The notes: a model not told the origin generated them from the sequence alone. DNA of 11,376 nucleotides from an uncultured delta proteobacterium (GCA_903872255.1 CAIQJW010000161.1:1-11376), one strand, 5' to 3'; positions 1-7,087 are shown, counted from the first letter of the stretch. Numbers and translations: made by a program.

Positions 1-1230
1 GATCTCTGCCCGAAGGAATTCACCTTTTTTCCCGTTGATCCCGGATATTATATTTTGAATTACCAGCCCGTCATTATTGAGCGCCCTGTGCATTTTTTCA
101 ACGGCTTCGCTGGTGGCAAGCTGATAAGGAACGGAATTGAACGAGTTAAAGGCGTCGCTGTAAATGACGTCATATTTCTTTGCATTTCTGTTTAGGAATG
201 TCCGTGCATCTTCGTGAAAGATCCTCAGCCGGGCATTATCATATAATCCGAAATATTTCCGGGCTATCCTCGTCATGCCAGGATCGATTTCCACGACATC
301 CATGGTTGAGCCCGAAAATTTCTTCAAAAAATCCTTGGGATATGAATACCCGCAGCCCCCGATCATTAAGGCGGCATTTATACCGGGATTAAAATGCTTG
401 GCCAGGCGAAAATATTTCGTATATTTGAAAACCAGTTCATCGTCGTTGAGGTACATCGCCGATTGCGCAGCAAAAGGGTCCGTGTAGAGAACGACCACAG
501 GTTTTCTGTCCCTTGACTCATAATCGATCCAGACCTTGTTATAAGGGGTATCGATATCTATCACGCCACTTTTTGTAAAGATGTAATGGATGTTCCCGAG
601 AAACATTAAACCCGAAACAAGACAGATGAGGATCATCTTTGTCCTGAAAAATACCTTCACGCTTGCTATGACCGAAAGGATGAGCAGGGCGATCGCCATA
701 AAAAACAATATCTTTGTGGTACCGAAGAAAGGAATTATGACGAACCCGGCTGCAAAAGTACCGGCGATACTGCCGATGGTCGAGATTGCGTACAGGTTGC
801 CGACCGTCGAAGCGGAGCTCTCGAGGCTGCTCATCCGTAATTTAACGGAAAAAGGCGATACCATCCCCAGCAATATGCTTGCGGGAGCAAATAAGAACAA
901 TGACGCCAGAAGCGCGGTATATTCCGACCGTATGTTGAACAAGGCGACAGCTTCCAAAATAACATGTTTCGTAAAGACCGTGAGCCCGATAAAAACCGCG
1001 GCGAAAAAAAGTATGCCCGAAAAAAATCGCCATTCAGCCTTTTTGTCGGCCAGTTTTCCGCCCAGATAATATCCCAGGCTGAGGCTGCCGAGAATCACTC
1101 CGATGAGGCTGCTCCAGACGTAGATCGAGGTACCGACGTACGGCGATATCAGCCTCGACCCGACAAGCTCATAGATCATTACGATTGCGCCGGAGATAAA
1201 TACGATGCATTCCAATTTATATTTTTTCAT
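1..1230 (-). CDS. Fused membrane / spermidine synthase-like protein (partial, C-terminus outside window)
   Basis: This frame is open for 410 codons on the minus strand from ATG at 1228-1230 to the window edge, so its stop lies outside. Residues 1-215 hold about seven hydrophobic segments (roughly 7-27, 38-58, 70-86, 105-127, 145-167, 172-192, 197-215), with the family-like GSLSLGYYLGGKLADKK at 48-64. A Rossmann methyltransferase/spermidine-synthase fold follows: SAM-site glycine loop MIGGCGYS (289-296), acidic VEIDP (313-317), HEDARTFL (339-346) and YDVIYSDAFNS (353-363). This is the 'fused MFS/spermidine synthase' architecture. True spermidine synthases usually have a D-x-[ST]-D-P type motif at the last position, and here it is DAFNS, so polyamine synthesis is doubtful and the substrate is unknown. 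AGGGAGAG just before the ATG supports the start. It is divergent from the flavin-type gene at 1532. Confidence 0.9.
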   Translation of the reverse strand, partial: MKKYKLECIVFISGAIVMIYELVGSRLISPYVGTSIYVWSSLIGVILGSLSLGYYLGGKLADKKAEWRFFSGILFFAAVFIGLTVFTKHVILEAVALFNIRSEYTALLASLFLFAPASILLGMVSPFSVKLRMSSLESSASTVGNLYAISTIGSIAGTFAAGFVIIPFFGTTKILFFMAIALLILSVIASVKVFFRTKMILICLVSGLMFLGNIHYIFTKSGVIDIDTPYNKVWIDYESRDRKPVVVLYTDPFAAQSAMYLNDDELVFKYTKYFRLAKHFNPGINAALMIGGCGYSYPKDFLKKFSGSTMDVVEIDPGMTRIARKYFGLYDNARLRIFHEDARTFLNRNAKKYDVIYSDAFNSFNSVPYQLATSEAVEKMHRALNNDGLVIQNIISGINGKKGEFLRAEI

Positions 1231-1253
1231 TTCTCTCCCTGACTCAAAAAAAG

Positions 1254-1283
1254 AGTCTATCAATATTGTGGTCCCTATTTCAA
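1254..1283 (-). promoter_or_regulatory. Candidate sigma-70-type promoter for the leftward membrane/synthase gene
   Basis: Read on the minus strand, TTGAAA (1278-1283) and TAGACT (1254-1259) are separated by 18 bases. The -35 box matches 5/6 and the -10 box 4/6 of consensus. Transcription would start roughly 15-20 bases upstream of the ATG at 1230. A perfect palindrome (1287-1300) lies three bases upstream of the -35 box. Placement is good, but box quality is moderate. Confidence 0.45.
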
Positions 1284-1286
1284 TCC

Positions 1287-1300
1287 GGATCGGCCGATCC
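1287..1300. repeat. Perfect 14-bp palindrome, possible operator
   Basis: GGATCGGCCGATCC is identical to its reverse complement. It lies directly upstream of the candidate -35 box of the leftward gene, in the intergenic region between two divergent genes. That is a typical place for a dimeric regulator to bind. The regulator is unknown, and the operator role is inferred from position and symmetry only. Confidence 0.4.
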
Positions 1301-1407
1301 AGTCCCGGGGAGGGTGAAGGGAATGTTCTTCATCTCCTGTATGCAAGACAACGCAGACTGAACGGGGGGCGGGACATCATATCGGCAAATATCGCGGTAT
1401 TCCGGTA

Positions 1408-1442
1408 CAATATGCGCGTCATCCCCGACGCCGCGCATATTG
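1408..1442. repeat. Perfect 11-bp inverted repeat with 13-base loop
   Basis: CAATATGCGCG (1408-1418) is exactly repeated in inverse as CGCGCATATTG (1432-1442). Inside the loop, GTC (1418-1420) and GAC (1427-1429) can add a small inner pairing. There is no T-run after it, so it does not look like an intrinsic terminator. It lies about 22 bases upstream of the -35 box of the rightward promoter at 1465. It may be a regulator site or a cruciform-forming element. Confidence 0.55.
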
Positions 1443-1464
1443 AGATATGGACCGGGATTTTATA

Positions 1465-1494
1465 TTGACCGCCCGGCGGGGTTGATTGTAATAT
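1465..1494 (+). promoter_or_regulatory. Sigma-70-type promoter for the split-barrel flavin protein gene
   Basis: TTGACC (1465-1470) and TAATAT (1489-1494) are separated by 18 bases. The predicted start of transcription is near 1501, leaving a leader of about 30 bases before the ATG at 1532. The leader contains the ribosome site GGAGG (1522-1526). Confidence 0.6.
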
Positions 1495-1531
1495 CAGAAC
1501 ATGAGTAAATCCAAACTTTCTGGAGGTAATA

Positions 1532-1933
1532 ATGACTGCCATTGAATATCTCAAAGTCAATCCGGTGTTTCATATCGCAACCGTAGACGGGACTAAGGCC
1601 CGGGTACGTCCGTTCGGGTTCAGCATGACGAGGAACGGAGCAATATATCTCTGCACGAATAAAACGAAGGAAGTATATAAGCAGCTGGCCGGCAATCCCG
1701 AGATCGAGATCTCGGATATGGGAAGCGATGGGACGTGGCTGAGGATTCGAGGCCGGATCGCATTTGACGAATCGCGGGATGCCAGTGTCCAGGCATTCGC
1801 GGAGTCTGCGAATCTGCTCAAGATTTATCCAAAGGGTGCGGATGACGAAACGTTCGTAACATTTTATTTTACAGAAGCCGTAGCGACGCTCTTTTCATTT
1901 ACGGCAGCTCCGAAGACCATACCTCTCGTGTAA
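1532..1933 (+). CDS. Pyridoxamine 5'-phosphate oxidase-like FMN-binding split-barrel protein
   Basis: The product is 133 residues, a usual length for the small single-domain PNPOx-like proteins (NimA/NimC-like group). The N-terminal helix and first strands (EYLKVNPVFHIATVDGTKARVRPFGF, about residues 4-29) carry the typical 'x-x-x-F-x-I-A-T-V-D-G-x-x-x-x-R-P-F' pattern. GAIYLCTNKTKEVYKQL (35-51) matches the family strand plus helix, in which flavin phosphate is commonly contacted. WLRIRGRI follows at about 69-76. Such proteins bind FMN (some F420 or heme) and reduce or oxidise small molecules in the cytoplasm; the substrate cannot be read from sequence. GGAGG five bases before ATG sets the start. 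It appears monocistronic, with its own promoter and a strong terminator. Confidence 0.85.
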   Translation: MTAIEYLKVNPVFHIATVDGTKARVRPFGFSMTRNGAIYLCTNKTKEVYKQLAGNPEIEISDMGSDGTWLRIRGRIAFDESRDASVQAFAESANLLKIYPKGADDETFVTFYFTEAVATLFSFTAAPKTIPLV

Positions 1934-1959
1934 AACGGGATGTTGAAATTGAACCATGT

Positions 1960-1997
1960 CGGGCATACCCTCATCTAAAGCCGGTATGCCCGTTTTT
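1960..1997 (+). terminator. Rho-independent terminator of the flavin-type gene
   Basis: A perfect 10-bp stem, CGGGCATACC (1960-1969) with GGTATGCCCG (1983-1992), has a 13-base loop and is followed directly by five T (1993-1997). It starts 27 bases after the stop codon. Confidence 0.9.
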
Positions 1998-2220
1998 GCC
2001 GCGGTCCCCCGGTGCCCTGCATGGTTGCCGGCCCTGGGCACTATGGTAATAATACCCACGATATTCCCATAATAAATCGATGTCGGACATTTCCATTTTC
2101 CATGATAACATGATTTTCAGTTGTAAAGGGGGATCGGGGGGGGGTTGTTCCAGACGTTGATGGTACGTGCGCATGTTCTCAAGGATCTCCCGCATATTCG
2201 GTTAAAGGGGAATTTCAAAC
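1998..2220. other. Gene-free stretch with a G-rich tract
   Basis: I find no convincing coding region on either strand. The only outstanding element is a pair of G runs: five G (2128-2132), ATC, then nine G (2136-2144). They could form G-quadruplex-like structure or be a fragment of an intergenic repeat. The last bases (2204-2210, AAAGGGG) are the likely ribosome site of the next small gene. No clear promoter was found. Confidence 0.4.
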
Positions 2221-2397
2221 ATGATAAAATGTTCGGTTTGCGGAAGCGAGGTCCGGGTAATTCCTTTTGGCTCGTCATTTATTGCTGTATGTTGCGGCAG
2301 GATAATTTACAGGGGTTACAAGCTGCCTGAAACCGAAATGAATGCGGCGGACACCAATGAATTCCCCGAAACGGTTATTTTTTTCGATGAAAAATGA
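2221..2397 (+). CDS. Small cysteine-pair (zinc-ribbon-like) protein, 58 residues
   Basis: ATG at 2221 opens a 58-codon frame. It begins MIKCSVCGSEVRV, has a second cysteine pair at AVCCGR (22-27) and ends VIFFDEK. The CxxCG knuckle near the start plus a later CC pair resembles a small zinc-binding ribbon, but the second pair is adjacent rather than CxxC, so metal binding is inferred. AAAGGGG (2204-2210) lies ten bases upstream, a slightly long but usable spacing. The frame ends at TGA 2395-2397 just after runs of T and A. A frame reading from ATG 2387 overlaps the stop and continues with a lysine-rich tail to 2467, so the true protein could be longer if a frameshift exists. The family is not recognised. 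Confidence 0.6.
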   Translation: MIKCSVCGSEVRVIPFGSSFIAVCCGRIIYRGYKLPETEMNAADTNEFPETVIFFDEK

Positions 2398-2803
2398 AGT
2401 CTCACGTGAACAGAAACGGAAAATAAACCCATCACAGAACAAGAAACAGGCCCATGACCTTGAGTAACGCGTCAATTTACCCAAATCTAACACTCCGTTT
2501 GAACCTCCCCTTATTTTGATTTGTTTCCGCTCTTTTCACTAAGGATGAATATTCTGGAAAATAATGCACGGCTCCTCTTGAGGTAACCCGGGGAAAATGC
2601 GATAAAACTAATATAAACCAACCATTTTTCAATGAGAGAGGTGGCAACACGGGCCCGGGTGCAGACAGCAGTTGATACGAGAGGTTCAGCCTGACGCAAT
2701 CCCGAAAAAAGAAGCTTTAGCTGATGCAAAAGGCTGCCATGATCAGGCAATCGGGCATAAAAAGGGCCAAAAAGCATGCGATCAGGACAAGGGGGAACTT
2801 AAG
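2398..2803. other. Intergenic region upstream of gabD, no convincing gene
   Basis: No well-supported gene lies here. The gabD frame is open back to 2672, but those 44 extra codons have no homologue-like content. A weak promoter candidate is TTGAGG (2578-2583), 17 bases, GATAAA (2601-2606), four matches in each box. Around 2632-2660 there is a GC-rich patch containing CGGGCCCG, a perfect 8-bp palindrome. If that promoter is used, the gabD leader is about 190 bases long, which leaves room for leader-level regulation, but I see no known riboswitch. Confidence 0.35.
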
Positions 2804-4255
2804 ATGGACATTCGCGACAGGACCTTGTTTCGGGAACAATGTTATCTATGCGGCACATGGGTCGATTCCGATAATGGAAGCACCACTCTAATCGCCAACC
2901 CGGCCACCGGCGAGCCTTTAGGCCGGGTTCCAGACATGGGGCGCGAAGAGACGCGGCGCGCCATTTCTGCGGCCCAGGCGGCTTCTCCCGGTTGGCGGGC
3001 GCTTGTGCCGCAGGCACGGGCACTCATCTTGCGGCGCTGGTTCAACCTTATTGTTGAGAGCCAGGAAGACCTGGCCGTAATCCTTACCATGGAGCAGGGC
3101 AAACCTCTGGCCGAGGCCCGGGGGGAGATCATATATGCCGCAAGCTTTCTGGAATGGTTCGCAGAAGAGGGAAAGCGGGTGTACGGGGATATTATCCCGC
3201 CGCACCAGCCTGACAAGCGGATATTGGTGCTGAAAGAACCCGTTGGCGTGTGTGCGGCGATCACGCCCTGGAATTTTCCCGCGGCAATGATCACACGCAA
3301 GGTTGGAGCCGCCCTGGCGGCCGGCTGCACGATGGTCGTCAAACCTGCCCGCCAAACTCCATTTTCGGCGCTTGCACTTGCAGTATTGTCTGAACGTGCA
3401 GGCCTGCCGGCAGGGGTTCTTAACATTATGACCGGCCCCGCACAGACGATTGGCGACGAGATCCTTGACAACCCGCTCGTACGCAAGCTCAGTTTCACGG
3501 GATCCACGGCGACGGGGAAATACCTGATGCAGCGTTCGGCCGGCACACTCAAGCGTTTATCGCTGGAATTGGGCGGAAACGCACCGTTTATCGTTTTTGA
3601 AGATGCCGATCTCGAAGCGGCAGTAGCCGGGGCTATGCTTTCAAAATACCGTAATAGCGGTCAGACCTGCGTTTGTGCCAACCGCTTTCTGATACAGGAC
3701 AGCATCTATGATGAGTTCACCGCCCGACTGACGGACGCGGTCCGCTCGCAAATGGTCGTCGGCAGCGGCCTCGAACCGGGTGTCACGCAAGGCCCGCTGA
3801 TCGATGAAGCGGCCGTCGTGAAAATCGAGCGCCAGATCGAAGATGCTGTCGTTAAAGGAGCTAAAATATTGACGGGAGGAAAGCGCCATGCGCTGGGCGG
3901 CACCTTTTATGAGCCGACCGTGCTTATTGACGCCACCCCGGAAATGCTTTGCGCCCGCGAGGAGACATTCGGGCCCTTAGCGCCCATCTTCCGGTTCCGG
4001 GACGATGAAGAAGCCGCGGCGCTGGCCAATGCAACAGAATTTGGATTGGCAGCGTATTTTTACAGCCGTGACCTGCGCCGGGTATTCACTATGGCCGAAG
4101 CACTGCAATATGGTATCGTCGGGATAAATACCGGCGTAATCTCCACCGAGGTAGCACCTTTTGGCGGCATCAAAGAATCAGGCTTCGGCCGGGAAGGTTC
4201 CAAATACGGTATTGAAGAGTATTTGAATATAAAATACATGTGCGTTGCGCTTTAA
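2804..4255 (+). CDS. gabD: Succinate-semialdehyde dehydrogenase, NAD(P)+ (GabD family)
   Basis: The product oxidises succinate semialdehyde to succinate with NAD(P)+, the last step of GABA and 4-hydroxybutyrate degradation, in the cytoplasm. From ATG 2804 the length is 483 residues, almost equal to E. coli GabD, and similarity is visible throughout (PLAEARGEI, AAITPWNFPAAMITRK, SFTGST, KYGIEEYLNIKYMC). Catalytic residues are Asn157 (PWNFPA), Lys180 (VVKPA), Glu255 (LELGGNAPF) and Cys289 (SGQTCVCAN). Cys291 two residues later could form the redox loop described for mammalian SSADH. The residue after KPA is Arg183, where E. coli GabD has Ser, so cofactor preference may differ. AGGGGGA seven to eight bases before ATG 2804 and the family N-terminus make this start better than the in-frame ATG at 2672. 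A WYL regulator follows 48 bases downstream. Confidence 0.95.
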   Translation: MDIRDRTLFREQCYLCGTWVDSDNGSTTLIANPATGEPLGRVPDMGREETRRAISAAQAASPGWRALVPQARALILRRWFNLIVESQEDLAVILTMEQGKPLAEARGEIIYAASFLEWFAEEGKRVYGDIIPPHQPDKRILVLKEPVGVCAAITPWNFPAAMITRKVGAALAAGCTMVVKPARQTPFSALALAVLSERAGLPAGVLNIMTGPAQTIGDEILDNPLVRKLSFTGSTATGKYLMQRSAGTLKRLSLELGGNAPFIVFEDADLEAAVAGAMLSKYRNSGQTCVCANRFLIQDSIYDEFTARLTDAVRSQMVVGSGLEPGVTQGPLIDEAAVVKIERQIEDAVVKGAKILTGGKRHALGGTFYEPTVLIDATPEMLCAREETFGPLAPIFRFRDDEEAAALANATEFGLAAYFYSRDLRRVFTMAEALQYGIVGINTGVISTEVAPFGGIKESGFGREGSKYGIEEYLNIKYMCVAL

Positions 4256-4303
4256 ACTCATTTTTCTGCAACTATGAATTTATCCGGGAGGGAGGTCTGC
4301 GTT

Positions 4304-5236
4304 ATGTCTGACAAATTTGATTCACTGATCATTATTTTAAACAGGATCGACAGTAAGGCAAAGGTCACTATAGATTCCCTCGGCACAGAATTAGAAAGAA
4401 GCAAGCGGACTATTCACCGGTACATAACTACCCTTGTTACGGCCGGTTTTCCGATCGAATACGACCGCGACAATAAGACGTACGGGTTCATGGACGGGTA
4501 TACGCTGAAAAAGCCGCACCTGTCGGTTGAAGAAGCCCTGGCATTTTCACTTGCAAAGCAACTTCTCGGAAATCTCGGCCCCGGATTGCAGAAGAGCCTG
4601 GATACTATCGAAGAAAAAATCAGCCTTAAGAAATACCCGGAGGTCCCGCATATTATTTTTACATCCGGCATAATCCCGAGCGGAACGGAGGAATATTTCA
4701 CGTCTATTCATCAGGCTATTGCCCAGCACCAAAAAATGAAGATAAGCTACAGGGCCTTTTCTGCAAAAAAAGACACGGAAAGCACGGTCAATCCCTATTA
4801 TCTTTTCTTTAACGACAACCTCTGGTATTTCAGGGGATATTACGAGGCGGATAAAGCGGTGCGGACATTTGCCCTGGACAGGATAAAATCACTGTCTGTG
4901 CTGGACAGGTATTTTGTGCCGCCCATAAAGACGCCCGAAGAGGAACTGTCCGCTGCGTTCGGCGCTTTTCTCGACGGAGAACCGGTCGACGTGGTCCTGA
5001 AATTCGAAGAAAGCTATAAACCTCTCATCCTGAGAAAAACATGGCATCCGAGCCAAAATACGCGCGAATTGCCTGACGGCTCCCTTGAAGTGACATTCAG
5101 GGTCAAAGGACTGGACGGCATCCGCAACTGGGTCTATCAATGGCTGCCGCACGTTGAGGTGATCGCACCGAAGAAATTCCGGGACACATTCCTTGATCAC
5201 CTTAAGGATGCCCTGAAACAGCACGGCAGGAATTGA
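4304..5236 (+). CDS. YafY-type HTH/WYL-domain transcriptional regulator
   Basis: This 310-residue protein has an N-terminal winged helix-turn-helix of HTH_11/DeoR style (about 8-62, with SKRTIHRYITTLVTAGFPIEYD). The WYL domain (about 134-205) carries VNPYYLFFNDNLWYFRGYY and FALDRIKSL, and the name-giving triad reads W174-Y175-F176 with conserved Arg187 and Arg193. A WCX dimerisation extension (about 225-303) follows. WYL domains bind nucleic acid or nucleotide-type ligands, and several such proteins repress or activate adjacent genes. GGGAGGGAGG eight bases before ATG 4304 decides the start; the upstream in-frame ATG at 4274 has no ribosome site. It follows gabD by 48 bases with no terminator between, so it is probably co-transcribed and may control gabD. 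Confidence 0.92.
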   Translation: MSDKFDSLIIILNRIDSKAKVTIDSLGTELERSKRTIHRYITTLVTAGFPIEYDRDNKTYGFMDGYTLKKPHLSVEEALAFSLAKQLLGNLGPGLQKSLDTIEEKISLKKYPEVPHIIFTSGIIPSGTEEYFTSIHQAIAQHQKMKISYRAFSAKKDTESTVNPYYLFFNDNLWYFRGYYEADKAVRTFALDRIKSLSVLDRYFVPPIKTPEEELSAAFGAFLDGEPVDVVLKFEESYKPLILRKTWHPSQNTRELPDGSLEVTFRVKGLDGIRNWVYQWLPHVEVIAPKKFRDTFLDHLKDALKQHGRN

Positions 5237-5252
5237 TCCCAAGAAAATGATC

Positions 5253-5286
5253 CGGTGTCAGGAATGGGATCGGCGCCGTTTTCTTT
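5253..5286 (+). terminator. Probable intrinsic terminator of the gabD-WYL unit
   Basis: CGGTGTC (5253-5259) pairs with GGCGCCG (5272-5278) using two G-U pairs across a 12-base loop, followed by TTTTCTTT. It starts 16 bases after the regulator stop. A competing stem GATCCCA (5235-5241) / TGGGATC (5265-5271) overlaps it. On the opposite strand only a 5-bp stem (GATCC/GGATC) followed by ATTTTCTT is available, so it would terminate the convergent gene weakly. Confidence 0.65.
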
Positions 5287-5298
5287 CTGCGTATGCCA

Positions 5299-6792
5299 TC
5301 AATTTCCCCAATCGTTTGGATAAACCAGGAGATTGAGGTTCTCTGCCATGCGGACCAATTCCCAATAGGGCGGCCTGTAGCCATTTTTTTCCTCAAAAAG
5401 GGCTGCCGAGGAAAGGACCTGCTGCTTAAGCCGCTTGTGTTTCTTTTCCAGTTCCATGGCCTTGACGGCAACACCGGCGCTCATACCCTCGGGAACGGGC
5501 CCGACCCCTCCGAACCCGTTAATGATAACACTGTATGCTTTTGCCAGGCCGCCAGGGACAAGGAGGTAAAACGGCTCCGTGAAGCGGTCCCCTTTGTTGG
5601 CCCCCTCAAGCATGCCATCAATGACGGCATCGTCAACGTGGGCCTGCCAGAGAGTTTCGCTATCCCGCCCTTCGGCTACTACCGAGAGCTGGGGATCATA
5701 TTCCAGGTCGGCGGGGGCCTGGGTAACAAAGTAACGGACACCAAAGTCTCCGAGCCAGTTCACCACCCCCGGCGAAGACATCGTCGTCGTAATACTCCAG
5801 AGGTTTATTTGAGCGGCGGCATAAGCGTGATATGCAACCTCTGAACAGAATTGTTTGGAAGGATCTTTGAAGTCCATGGCAAAATCGTAGGGTATATGCC
5901 TTTTTCGAGCTTCCTCGTATGCGGCTTTTGCGGCCCGGTGCGGGAGCATCGGGTCCTTTTGCATGAGCGGGTGATCGGCCCTGACCCTCAGTACCATGAT
6001 GCGGAGCTTTACATCGTTCACGTATTGATCCGGGGTCGATATAACTACACCCCGTTCGATGTGTGCCTCGATAATGCTCGGTTTATTGGTGGCCTCATCG
6101 ACGTATAAGAGCGCGATATGCGAGAAATTTCCCGGGTAGTCGTTGCCTCGGGCAATAAGGGCGGATGTTGGCGCACCGCCCCGCGATACGAGAATGTCAC
6201 CACTGTGGAGATCAAACCCGGCATGCCGGACGGACGGTGTTTGCGACTTCTCTGCGGCACCGGACAGGATTTTCGGAAGGGAACCCTTCGGCGCCTGCAG
6301 CATCACTTCCTCAAGGGCGATCCTGCTGCCATAGAGGATCCGGTAAAGGCGGTCCCGAACCTGCCGGTCGTTGACGTCCCACGTGATGGATTGCCTTTTG
6401 AGCGTATTCCTCATGGATGCGACGAGCCTCGCATATTCTAAAATACGCTCGGGGCAGGCCGCCATCAGCGGGCCAAGGCCGAACAGATTTGCCTCAACGG
6501 CATCGAAGATCTTGTCGGTGGGCTCGAATTGTGAAAGCGCCATAAGGGCGAGTTGCCGGCTCCCCTCTTGAAGACGTTGTTCTATCTCGGCAGCGGCACC
6601 CGGACATCCGGCGGCCCGCACCTCCCGAAACCTTGTTTCCAGAGCCTTCCACACCTCATTCTGGTTCCAGGCAAAGGGCGTTGCGCCCGCACCGGCCTTT
6701 TGCGCCGTATCCCCGGCAGCTATCGACAATGCGCCGAACAACAGTACAAGGACTAAAAAAGCGATCAGGGTTTTTCTGTATCGAGCAACTAT
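5299..6792 (-). CDS. Secreted permuted papain-fold hydrolase (YiiX / NlpC-P60-like), start uncertain
   Basis: The core resembles permuted papain-like amidases of the YiiX/YaeF group: LHSGDILVSRGG, then GNFSHIALLYVD with catalytic-type His225, IIEAH with Glu242, and QFCSEVAYHAY with nucleophile-type Cys316 (numbers for a 497-residue product). About 175 residues precede this core with no recognised domain. About 160 follow, ending in a charged helix and PYWELVRMAENLNLLVYP. The core suggests amide bond cleavage in peptidoglycan, peptides or lipids in the periplasm. The frame is open upstream to 6814, and the coding sequence from 6790 down reads RYRKTLIAFLVLVLLFGALS, a signal peptide. No ATG/GTG/TTG precedes it: GAGGAG (6799-6804) stands six bases before ATA (6790-6792). 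The first ordinary start is TTG 6739-6741, inside the signal peptide. Either ATA starts translation or a base has changed. Confidence 0.8.
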   Translation of the reverse strand: MVARYRKTLIAFLVLVLLFGALSIAAGDTAQKAGAGATPFAWNQNEVWKALETRFREVRAAGCPGAAAEIEQRLQEGSRQLALMALSQFEPTDKIFDAVEANLFGLGPLMAACPERILEYARLVASMRNTLKRQSITWDVNDRQVRDRLYRILYGSRIALEEVMLQAPKGSLPKILSGAAEKSQTPSVRHAGFDLHSGDILVSRGGAPTSALIARGNDYPGNFSHIALLYVDEATNKPSIIEAHIERGVVISTPDQYVNDVKLRIMVLRVRADHPLMQKDPMLPHRAAKAAYEEARKRHIPYDFAMDFKDPSKQFCSEVAYHAYAAAQINLWSITTTMSSPGVVNWLGDFGVRYFVTQAPADLEYDPQLSVVAEGRDSETLWQAHVDDAVIDGMLEGANKGDRFTEPFYLLVPGGLAKAYSVIINGFGGVGPVPEGMSAGVAVKAMELEKKHKRLKQQVLSSAALFEEKNGYRPPYWELVRMAENLNLLVYPNDWGN

Positions 6793-6874
6793 GCTATTCT
6801 CCTCGCGTGTTTTTTAAGTGCGGGGGCCCGTTATCAGAACCCGGTCATCTAAAAGGTATCCCGATAAAGACCAC

Positions 6875-7087
6875 TTACGCAATAAGAAATATCACATGCT
6901 TTTCGATCGCCGCCACGGCCAAGAAGGTAGAAAAGAGATACACCGCGGAAAACCTCTTTAAGGATCCGACGCCAGGCAGTGGTGATGTCGTGACCCGGGT
7001 AGCACTGATGGGCGCCCCGAAGAGCGATGCCGTAAAAATAACGCCGGCGGTTGCGCTCTGCGATGCAAAACCGCACACGGGCCGCAT
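6875..7087 (-). pseudogene. 3' remnant of a PiT-family inorganic phosphate transporter gene
   Basis: The minus-strand frame encodes about 70 residues matching the last part of low-affinity phosphate transporters. PVCGFASQSATAGVIF corresponds to the usual PVHGFAAE(T/S)-type segment. ISATRVTTSPLPGVGSLKRF then corresponds to the hallmark VSTTHV.TS..GVG..(K/N)R segment, followed by FSAV and a short hydrophobic end. The hallmark Thr-His is replaced by Ala-Thr-Arg and most of the protein (over 250 residues) is missing, so it cannot transport. It is preceded immediately by the start of a DUF47-like gene in another frame, indicating a deletion inside an old DUF47-pit operon. The family assignment rests on motif recall, without a search. 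Confidence 0.75.

Noticed and set aside
590..1069. 159-residue plus-strand frame
   Set aside because: It is an antisense shadow of the membrane/synthase gene; the minus strand carries the family motifs.
2128..2144. G tract as a definite G-quadruplex or origin element
   Set aside because: Only two G runs are present; four are normally needed, so it is mentioned only as a compositional feature.
2632..2660. T-box-like string (AGGTGGCAACACGGG) upstream of gabD
   Set aside because: It resembles the T-box core with one mismatch, but no specifier stem or terminator with a T-run accompanies it, and gabD is not a known T-box target.
2511..2777. 88-residue minus-strand frame upstream of gabD
   Set aside because: It has no ribosome site, no recognisable domain, and overlaps the gabD leader region in antisense.
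2672..2803. 44-codon N-terminal extension of gabD
   Set aside because: GabD proteins begin at the residue encoded at 2804, which has its own ribosome site; the extension is lysine-rich and has no homologue-like content.
5293..5844. 183-residue plus-strand frame
   Set aside because: It is an antisense shadow of the permuted amidase gene, without a ribosome site or motif.
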